Positions 57,901 through 64,000 of a stretch of 64,000 bases of DNA are shown one piece after another. Within the stretch, counting starts at the first letter, position 1, and every line of letters begins with the position of its first letter. This DNA comes from Monodelphis domestica. Its lineage: Eukaryota; Chordata; Mammalia; Didelphimorphia; Didelphidae. The stretch is taken from NCBI RefSeq assembly GCF_027887165.1, contig NC_077233.1, forward strand, positions 232,553,872-232,617,871, given 5' to 3'. A model generated the notes under the pieces. The model was not told where the DNA came from, did no database searches, and was given only the letters and a program-made list of their open reading frames with translations. Both the position numbers and the translations under genes were made by a program.

Positions 57901-60900
57901 TCATTCAGAATCAGACATTGAACTACTACTTAAAATTGCTGCCTTTTTAGACTGACTTGGGTCAGACATTCTGCTCTGCTCTCCTAATTAGCAGCAAATG
58001 TAAAAATTACATGGCAAGTGATGACTAGGAAAAACAATTAAATTAGGCAGGTTTAAAATCAAGTTTAAAATCTTCCTAATCCTAATAGTTAAGAGGATTA
58101 ACTGTATATCTCTTTGCATCTATATAGGTACCAGTGTACCTGGCATTCTTGACTGCAACCTATACCTGAAGGCCTTTGAAAAGGGCTCAGGTGACATTCA
58201 ATGAGAAATAAAGTAATGTTAAAATCCACTGTTTTCACTACATAAAAACATTACATTAAACATACCATTTGCCTAAGCATTTTTTCTTTACGCACTTCTC
58301 GATCATGATGTAAAATGGACATTCTTTCTGTTGCATCCATTATGAAGAATATGTCATGAATATCAAATAAGGCAGCTCGAAGCTATTTGTGAAACAAGAA
58401 AAAAATTGTACTGTCTTTAAAAAAAATTCGAGCTAAACAATAACTTAGTAGCATATGTTTTAAGAACTTTTAAAAACTTTTCCAGTTAGTGATTGATATG
58501 TATTCTTTAATCATAGAAATAGTTCAGATAAAGATGTGAACTGAAATTCTAACTTATTCAACAAAGTAAATGCCAGAAAAGTAAGTAGAAGGAAAGGTAA
58601 TTTACTTCAACCAATTATTAGTTCCATGAAAACATTTGCAAGAGATATTTAAAGAGCTAAATTATAAGTGTAAGTTACATTCTTAGCAACTAGAATTTAG
58701 GTTTTAAAAGCTACAGAGACCTGAGGCAATGTCACCTTTATAAAGGTAATAATTCCCCTGCCTTATAACTTTCCTCTTTCCCCACTCCAAAAATTTTTTA
58801 AACATGGCAAGCAGAATAGTATATATGGCCTTCCGAATCATCAGTATCTGACTAGGAATCTGGAATCAAGGAGAGAAGAGGGGGAAAGGAAAGATTCCCT
58901 TAATGGTCTTTGAGCAGCCTCCACCACCCTTAAACTTTACACTTTAGTGCTTACTAGTTCTCTCCTTTCCTTTAGGGGCAGGAGTCCCACAGGAGATTAG
59001 AGGGTAAGAAGCTCTGCAGTTCTGGTATCAGATTCAAGAAGAATGCTTCATGTTCCCACTAATTAGAGAATAGCCAGGAGTTGCGTCTCCAGGAATCAGC
59101 TAGTATAAGATTTTACTACATTATTGTAAGGTTTGGTGATAACATATATTAGTCAGCTAGGAGCATGGCCCCGCCCCTGAATGCAGTAGGTGGGACATTT
59201 TAGCCTCTCTCAGTCACCAGTGTGGCCGTGCCCCTCTGCCCCAACTCCTAGACTCCCCCAGCTAGGCAGCAAGAGATCAAGGGGTGCAGCTGGCTCAGGG
59301 CTGGTAGCCTGGCCCCACCCCCAAAAAAAAACAAGGGAAGGGAAGGGGCACTGAAGCCTCCCCTGGGACTCAACCCTGCCCCTGAATTCAGGAGTAGGTG
59401 GGGCACTATATGCAGTCAATGGGTGGGGCATGGCACACTGGGGGGGTGAGGGGGGACCCTAGGGTCCCTACAAAGGCCAAAAATGTTCTCCATCACTATT
59501 ATATGGGGTATACTTAGAAATGATGCCTACTACACATGTCAATGCACATGAGCGTGCACACACACACACACACACACACACAAAATTACCTGAGCTAATA
59601 CTCTTTCTTGTAGAGAAGCATCTTGTGCTGAAACGGATCCTCTTTTTAATGGTGCTTCGGACTGAAAACTTCTTATAAACTCCATTGTATCCTGTAAGAA
59701 TTAAAGTCATTTTGGAAAAGAAATCTATGGATATTCACAGGATTTTTGAAGTCCACCCTCCTATTTTCTTTCTACTTCTTCCATCTATAGTACTTAAATC
59801 ACTCAGGTTTCACTTTACTATATGAAGAATTATACCCTTATTACTCCAAATTTGTCACAAAAATTACCATTTTTTGTTCAAATTATGTTTACCATGAAGA
59901 ATGATAAAGAACAGAATGTATTATCTACTTTTAAGTTGTAGAATCAATGAATTCTCTAAGCAACAACACAAATAGTTATCTATGATACTTCATAAATTAA
60001 GTATTTCATCTGAGTTCTAATCTTATCTTCCAACTTGCAGATGTCAAAAGATGAAGGGTAGAAAGAAGAAAAAAAGGAAAAATACTTACATAAAATAAAA
60101 AAATATTTTACCAGTGCCCTTACTTTAACTGTTTGCCGAAGATGTTTCACTTTTTCTGTCTGTAGAAGCCTACGGGTAAGAAATCCTTTTGCCACTGCAG
60201 TTATTTTGTCAAATTTTGCTTGTACTTCGAGACTAAAAACCTTTAAGAAATAAGGAGAAATTTTTTAAGATTTTTGTATCACAGAATTGTTTCTTAGCTT
60301 GTAAGGAGGTATTGAAACAAATTCTTTTGTTTTTTTTACATTTTATATAGTTTCATAATGTTAAGCATTTAAAATTGGTACTGTCAAACTATTCATGTTC
60401 ATTTATAGAGCCTGAGAGAATAATGTTGCCTCTGGGGCAGCTAGTGGCTCAGGGGATAGAGCCTAGAGATGTGAGGTCCTGAGTTCAAATGTGACTGTAG
60501 ATACTTCCCTGCTGTGTAACCTTGGCCAAGTCATTTAACTCCATAGCCTATCCCTTATTGCTCTTCTGTCTTGGAATCAGTACTTAGTATTAATTCTAAA
60601 AGAGAAGGTAAAGGTTAAAAAAAAGAATAATGTAGCTTTTAAAAAAGTATGTAATTAGGGGGCAGCTAGGTGGCTCAGTAGAGAGCCAGGCCTAGAGACA
60701 GGAGGTCCTAGGTTCAAATCTGGCCTCAGACACTTCCCAGCTGAATGATCCTGGGCAAGTCACTTAAGCCCCACTGCCTAGCCCTTACCACTCTTCTGCC
60801 TTGGAACCAATACAGTATTGATTCCAAGATGGAAGGGAAGGGTTTAAAAATAAAAGTACATAATTAAATTTTACTAACCTGAGAACATCTAGTTTTGCCC

Positions 60901-61803
60901 CTTCCCAGAGGCTTTGTTACTGCGATTTTGGGCAAACCACTAGTTGATGATCCCCAGAGGTAGAATGGTACTTCACTTGTGGAAGCAAAGCTATGTTGTA
61001 GGGTAGAATTTGTAAAAGCTAGATAAAAGGTAAAAAACAGAGACTATATTCAATACTACAGAAGTGCTATACATTAACCATCACCAATCAGTATAGATAC
61101 TGTGGGTGGAAATCACAGGTGTACAAGCTTTGCACTTACGGAGCATAACAACCCCCTAAATCCTGAACCACATGTAGGTTTTTCATGTGTATTCACTTTT
61201 AAGTTGACACAACAGATGGAACTTTAAAATATGTACACACACAAATAATAGCATCACTTGAAAATAAAAGACATTAGAAAGCAATCACAAGGGGACAGAG
61301 TGCTAGATATAGTACAATATAGTGTAAGAGTACTCTGAAGATGACAAATTTTGTTTTTATTTGCCATATGTCATCTGCCACATGAATGAACACAGGATGG
61401 GAAACTTCCCTCACTAAAATGATTACTCTTCATTTAAACCCCTACTTAGAAGGACCTGGACTATTGCCAGCATTTCATTTCTCATTGGTTACCAAGCAGT
61501 TGGCAGATGGTGGTAACCTAGGAGAGATTTCATCTGATAATATTACTTTAAAGACCTTTCTACCACTTTCTGTATCATGTAAAGCAGGAGTAATTTAAAT
61601 AAAGGAAAAGGCTTTAAATATTTACCAGAATTATTTGAATTGGCAATATGGAGGGTGTCCACTTGTGACAGCATTGTTTCTAATAAGCCACTGTCACTTA
61701 TTTTTCGCCATTCTAATTCCACTGCATTGTTACGATTCATGTCAGCTGTTAATGCCGTAGTTTCCTTCTTCTCTTTTAGTATTCTCTCCTGTTCTTCTAT
61801 TTC
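51938..61803 (-). CDS. CCP110: CCP110 (CP110) centriolar coiled-coil protein, C-terminal 329 residues over ten exons (partial)
   Basis: CP110 caps the distal end of centrioles with CEP97, limits centriole length, blocks ciliogenesis until removed from the mother centriole, binds calmodulin and centrin, and is degraded through SCF-cyclin F. Minus-strand exons at 61626-61803, 60879-61018, 60124-60240, 59590-59691, 58266-58382, 57559-57632, 56280-56342, 55420-55479, 54781-54866 and 51938-51990 join to 990 nt, 330 codons with TAA, no break. Key blocks: [13 protein letters not shown] coiled-coil end, [28 protein letters not shown], the basic amphipathic [16 protein letters not shown] (calmodulin-binding type, with an RRL cyclin-type motif), [16 protein letters not shown] and C-terminus KQPNVATI. 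Recognised against human CP110 (about 1000 residues) from memory. The large N-terminal exons lie beyond 64000. Its 3' end is about 14.5 kb upstream of VPS35L on the same strand. Confidence 0.97.
52150..52262 (+). repeat. MIR-like fragment in the CCP110 last intron
   Basis: gagttcaaatcccactttgg and gttgtgtgattatgggagtt. Confidence 0.5.
52376..52588 (-). repeat. SINE, minus strand, complete
   Basis: (tttc)n then acacccttaccttccacctt to gagtcacccagctgcccc. Confidence 0.92.
52640..53620. other. CCP110 last intron, AT-rich stretch
   Basis: No exon or clear transposon; the (AT)n at 53096-53110 is short. Confidence 0.5.
53640..53815 (+). repeat. MIR with G-run
   Basis: gctactaactgtgtaacttt, cctcagtttcctcatctgta, gatccctt; G7 at 53761-53767. 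Confidence 0.65.
53820..54780. other. CCP110 last intron, remaining part
   Basis: AT-rich, no exon before 54781 and nothing recognised. Confidence 0.5.
54781..54866 (-). CDS. CCP110: CCP110 penultimate exon
   Basis: 86 nt, GTPKTSVKG, a divergent middle [10 protein letters not shown], then MPNRVPVSG. Acceptor AATTAG, donor GTGTGT, which is weak. Phase joins the exons at 55420 and 51938 exactly, although neither half is in any long open frame. Confidence 0.93.
55420..55479 (-). CDS. CCP110: CCP110 exon (third from 3' end)
   Basis: 60 nt, [19 protein letters not shown]. Acceptor GTTAACAG, donor GTAAGA. Low-complexity, Gln/Pro-rich tail region. Confidence 0.95.
56125..56200. repeat. Purine tract (GGAA)n
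   Basis: gaaggaaggaaggagggaag and similar; A/G only apart from single T at gatgaagg points. About 80 nt beyond the donor of the CCP110 exon at 56280. Confidence 0.9.
56280..56342 (-). CDS. CCP110: CCP110 exon (fourth from 3' end)
   Basis: 63 nt, [20 protein letters not shown] with split codons at both ends. Acceptor TTCTTTAG, donor GTAAGT. Matches human [20 protein letters not shown]. Confidence 0.96.
56407..56965 (+). repeat. SINE split by a solo LTR
   Basis: Left part 56407-56500 (gcagctatgtggcactgtgg), right part 56878-56965 (taaccctgtttgcctagcct). Confidence 0.8.
56501..56877 (+). mobile_element. Solo LTR with perfect 4-bp TSD
   Basis: 377 bp, TGTAAAAAAT to TGTTACA, TATA-like tatttaa at 56601, aataaa at 56765-56770. 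TSD agtc at 56497-56500 and 56878-56881. Antisense to CCP110. Confidence 0.9.
57559..57632 (-). CDS. CCP110: CCP110 exon (fifth from 3' end)
   Basis: 74 nt, [19 protein letters not shown] and RKKYMK. Acceptor TATAAAG after an A-rich stretch, donor GTAAGTAT. Confidence 0.96.
58266..58382 (-). CDS. CCP110: CCP110 exon (sixth from 3' end)
   Basis: 117 nt, phase 0, [20 protein letters not shown] then [19 protein letters not shown]. Strongly conserved charged helix. Acceptor CAAATAG, donor GTATGT. Confidence 0.97.
59135..59498. mobile_element. hAT-like non-autonomous element, GC-rich interior
   Basis: The right end gttctccatcacta and left ggtgataacat are imperfect inverted ends; the interior is full of atggccccgcccctgaatgc-type segments. 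Shares its right third with the element at 63602. Confidence 0.5.
59557..59582. repeat. (CA)13, transcribed as (UG)13 next to a splice donor
   Basis: Starts seven bases beyond the exon border 59590 on the CCP110 transcript strand. Confidence 0.97.
59590..59691 (-). CDS. CCP110: CCP110 exon (seventh from 3' end) next to a TG repeat
   Basis: 102 nt, phase 0 on both sides, [18 protein letters not shown] then [16 protein letters not shown]. Acceptor TCTTACAG, donor GTAATT. On the transcript strand a (TG)13 run starts right after the donor. Skipping would remove 34 residues and keep the frame. Confidence 0.97.
60124..60240 (-). CDS. CCP110: CCP110 exon (eighth from 3' end), calmodulin-binding-like helix
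   Basis: 117 nt, in-frame exon, [20 protein letters not shown] then [19 protein letters not shown]. The basic amphipathic stretch with IQ-like spacing fits the C-terminal calmodulin-binding region reported for CP110. Acceptor CTTAAAG, donor GTAAGG. Confidence 0.97.
60436..60627 (+). repeat. SINE
   Basis: ggggcagctagtggctcagg to tattaattctaaaagagaag, A-rich tail. Confidence 0.88.
60658..60851 (+). repeat. SINE, near consensus, with TSD
   Basis: gggggcagctaggtggctca to ttccaagatggaagggaagg. Flanks aaaagtatgtaatta (60643-60657) and aaaagtacataatta (60852-60866). Ends 28 nt from the donor side of the CCP110 exon at 60879. Confidence 0.92.
60879..61018 (-). CDS. CCP110: CCP110 exon (ninth from 3' end)
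   Basis: 140 nt, fragment residues 60-106: [35 protein letters not shown]. Acceptor TATCTAG, donor GTTAGT. Human reads KTRWSQ where Cys stands here. Confidence 0.96.
61626..61803 (-). CDS. CCP110: CCP110 exon (tenth from 3' end)
   Basis: 178 nt. [13 protein letters not shown] ends the coiled coil, then [14 protein letters not shown] and [13 protein letters not shown]. Acceptor TCTACAG, donor GTAAAT. The upstream exon with the rest of the coiled coil is not found up to 64000. Confidence 0.97.
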
Positions 61804-61929
61804 CTGTAGATTAATGATCTATTAAAATATGCCAGACCTCATGTTCAATCACATTTCCTTTATAAATTAATCTATCAGTATAATACAATCTACCTTTCCT
61901 CTGATACAGATTTGACAATTGTGGGAAAT

Positions 61930-62940
61930 TTAAAGTAAACTGAATCCAACAGGCATTTATTAGGCATATATTTTTAATGCACTGTGCTAGGAGTTGGGAA
62001 CACAAAGAAAAAACAAAACAATCCATTCACTCAAGAATCATACATTCTTTTGGTGCAATTAGGGGAGGGGAATAAAAAAAATGTACACAAGTCAGCATAT
62101 ACAAAGTCATCTGATATTGAAAATACTAGAAACTGGTTGTGAAGGGGAAGAGTCAGGAAAACCTTGAGGAGAGATACCTGAGCTGAGCCTTAAAAGTAAA
62201 CAAGGACTCAGAGATGGAGATGATGTGCCTGTGGAAAATTTGCCACACCCGAGCTACATTCCCAGCATCCTTTTAAGTTACGTCCTCATTTTACATACGG
62301 AGGCCTGGGAGATAAATTAGTCTGAGACCCATACTGCAGAGCTCTTTTTTGGGAGCTTGTGCTTTTGGTAAAGTGCTGCAGGTGTGAGTCTCTGGCTCTC
62401 TTTGCTCTGCTCACTTGACTAAAAGAATCCTTTTTCTTTTCCCTCTCTTTTGATTTATTATTAAAATCCTATATACTTTTAAATACTAGGAGTATTTATT
62501 CATTTTTACTCCTACAATGAGAAGTACAAAACTGTGCGGATTTACTAAGATAGAATGTTGAAGACAGGGAACAGTCAAAAAGCAAGTAATATGAAAAAAG
62601 GCTAAAAAGGTAGGTTCAAGTGGCAGATCTCAAATTCTCTTTTATACTAGAAAAAACAGGGAAACACTGAATGTTTTGGCACAAGGCTGTGACATAGTCA
62701 TACTCGTCCCTTAAGATTATCTTGGCAGTTGTGGGGACTTGAGAGAAGATGCAGGAAACAAAGAGATCAGTTAAGATGCTATTACAATAGTCCAAGAGGC
62801 CGGGGGAGGGGAGAAGAAGGGTGTTGGGGGGAATGATGGGAGGTGTCTTAGGGGGAGTGGGGTGAGGAGAACTAGGATGGTGGCTACAAAAATGGAGAAG
62901 AAAGATTTCAGGGATGATATAGAGGTAGAATTAGTTATGT
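61930..62940 (-). mobile_element. L2-clade LINE relic split by a solo LTR
   Basis: aacaggcatttattaggcat tail, gcactgtgctaggagttggg, then gacatagtcatactcgtccc and agatgctattacaatagtcc, parallel to 13.3-13.7 kb. Confidence 0.65.
62224..62516 (+). mobile_element. Solo LTR with perfect 4-bp TSD
   Basis: 293 bp, TGTGCCTGTG to CTCCTACA; TSD atga at 62220-62223 and 62517-62520. Antisense to CCP110. Confidence 0.85.
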
Positions 62941-63151
62941 GCATTCATTCTCTCCTCACTACCACCCCATAATTTAAAAATACATAATAAATGCATATAT
63001 TATACATAATAAAAACATAATTAAATTAGACAAATTATAGAATTATAATAATAAAATATACTTAATAAATTTAATAAGAACAAAACCCTCACAAAAATAT
63101 GTACACTCAAGCAAAACAAATTCCCACAATAGCCATGTCTCTCATTCTAGA

Positions 63152-63353
63152 ATTTTTTTTTTTAAACCCTTACTTTCCATCTTGGAATCAATACTGTATA
63201 TTGGTTCCAAGGCAGAAGAGTGGTAAGGGCTAGGCAATGGGAGGGAGTTAAGTGACTTGCCCAGGGTCACACAGCTGAGAAGTGTCTGAAGTCACATTTG
63301 AAACCAGGACCTTCCATCTCTAGACATGGCTTTCAATCCACTGAGCTGCCCCC
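63152..63353 (-). repeat. SINE, minus strand, complete
   Basis: T-rich tail complement then aaacccttactttccatctt to cactgagctgcccccc. Confidence 0.92.
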
Positions 63354-63601
63354 CATGAAAGATTTTTAAGGTATGAAAGCAGAATTGATAGTACTTAGCA
63401 AGTGCTTAGGTACAGGGTGGGGATGGGGGGAAAATGAGGTGAGAAGGAAGAGATTAGGGATAGCTATAGAGATATAAGAGTTGACTGAATAGAAACAACA
63501 ATTAGACTCACACAAAAGAATAACTTTGAAGGTTTTAGAATCAACACAGCTGAATCAATTTATCATCTCAAGGTGATTATTGTCTCTGACATTAGCTAAG
63601 T

Positions 63602-63758
63602 CTGTGATGGCAAACCTATGGCATATGTGTCAAAGATGGCACACCAAGACCTCTAAGCGCCTGGCACCAACCCTGAATGCAGGAAGTGCAGTATGGCATG
63701 CAATGGGGATAGACATGGCACTGGGTCCCAAAAAGTCCAAAAAGGTTTTCTATCACTA
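63602..63758. mobile_element. hAT-like short element
   Basis: Ends ctgtgatggcaaacct and aggttttctatcacta are inverted with two or three changes. Interior gatggcacaccaag, ccctgaatgcaggaag. No clean 8-bp duplication. Confidence 0.55.
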
Positions 63759-63924
63759 AGCTAGAGGCTATTTCTTAGATAATAGATATAATGAAGAGTC
63801 CTAGACCCAAAAGCTGTAATAGTTTATTCTCTACTAGCAAAGCCTTTGTCATCCCAGGCTCATTTCCACACCACATGGACGTATTGGAGACAAGGACTTT
63901 CCTTATTTAATAAAGGCAGAGGAA

Positions 63925-64000
63925 CAGCTAAGTGACTCAGTGGATAGACAGGCCTAAAGACAGAAGGTTCAAGGTTCAAATCTGACCTCAACTTACTACC
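63925..64000 (+). repeat. SINE, cut by the window end
   Basis: ggaacagctaagtgactcag and ggttcaaatctgacctcaac. Confidence 0.85.

Noticed and set aside
61804..64000. Search for the next upstream CCP110 exon (coiled coil)
   Set aside because: Only L2, LTR, SINE and hAT-like sequence; no matching frame with splice sites.

Overview
The window is a piece of a marsupial nuclear genome, most likely the opossum Monodelphis or a close didelphid. The signs are many copies of tRNA-headed marsupial SINEs, marsupial-type L1 ORF2, old L2/CR1 LINEs, solo LTRs, and a SPIN hAT element with an intact 8-bp target duplication. SPIN is known from opossum among a few tetrapods after horizontal transfer. It is intron-rich, AT-rich mammalian DNA with no bacterial, phage or CRISPR content. 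The species call is inference.

Two real protein genes are present, both on the minus strand and both cut by the window edges. From about 35.5 kb down to 3.6 kb lies the 5' part of VPS35L (C16orf62): promoter CpG island plus 12 coding exons, encoding residues 1-341 of an endosomal Retriever subunit. From 61.8 kb down to about 50 kb lies the 3' part of CCP110 (CP110): ten coding exons for the last 329 residues of the centriole-capping protein, then a repeat-poor 3' UTR of about 1.9 kb. All splice phases join without a break. The order CCP110 then VPS35L, same strand, is the order I recall from human 16p12.3. I found no further exon in 1-3584 or 61804-64000.

The remaining sequence is introns and a 14-kb intergenic gap. 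The gap (35.6-50 kb) holds a 5'-truncated minus-strand L1 with one frameshift (36.7-39.9 kb), a four-deep nest at 41.8-46.0 kb (CR1-type LINE containing an L1 piece containing a younger L1 containing a solo LTR), and a second solo LTR of the same family at 47.6-48.2 kb. VPS35L introns hold L2 LINEs with recognisable reverse-transcriptase boxes (3.8-5.4, 12.7-14.3, 25.1-27.0 kb), old L1 ends, the SPIN element (16.1 kb) and about 15 SINEs. CCP110 introns hold SINEs, two solo LTRs with perfect 4-bp duplications (56.5 and 62.2 kb) and two hAT-like elements.

Regulatory points of note are the VPS35L CpG island (two YY1-like motifs, a TFE/MITF-type E-box, a six-residue uORF, a possible CTCF site) and a (TG)13 run seven bases past a CCP110 splice donor. 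I see no novel gene system. The most interesting signals are transposon history and splice or promoter motifs.
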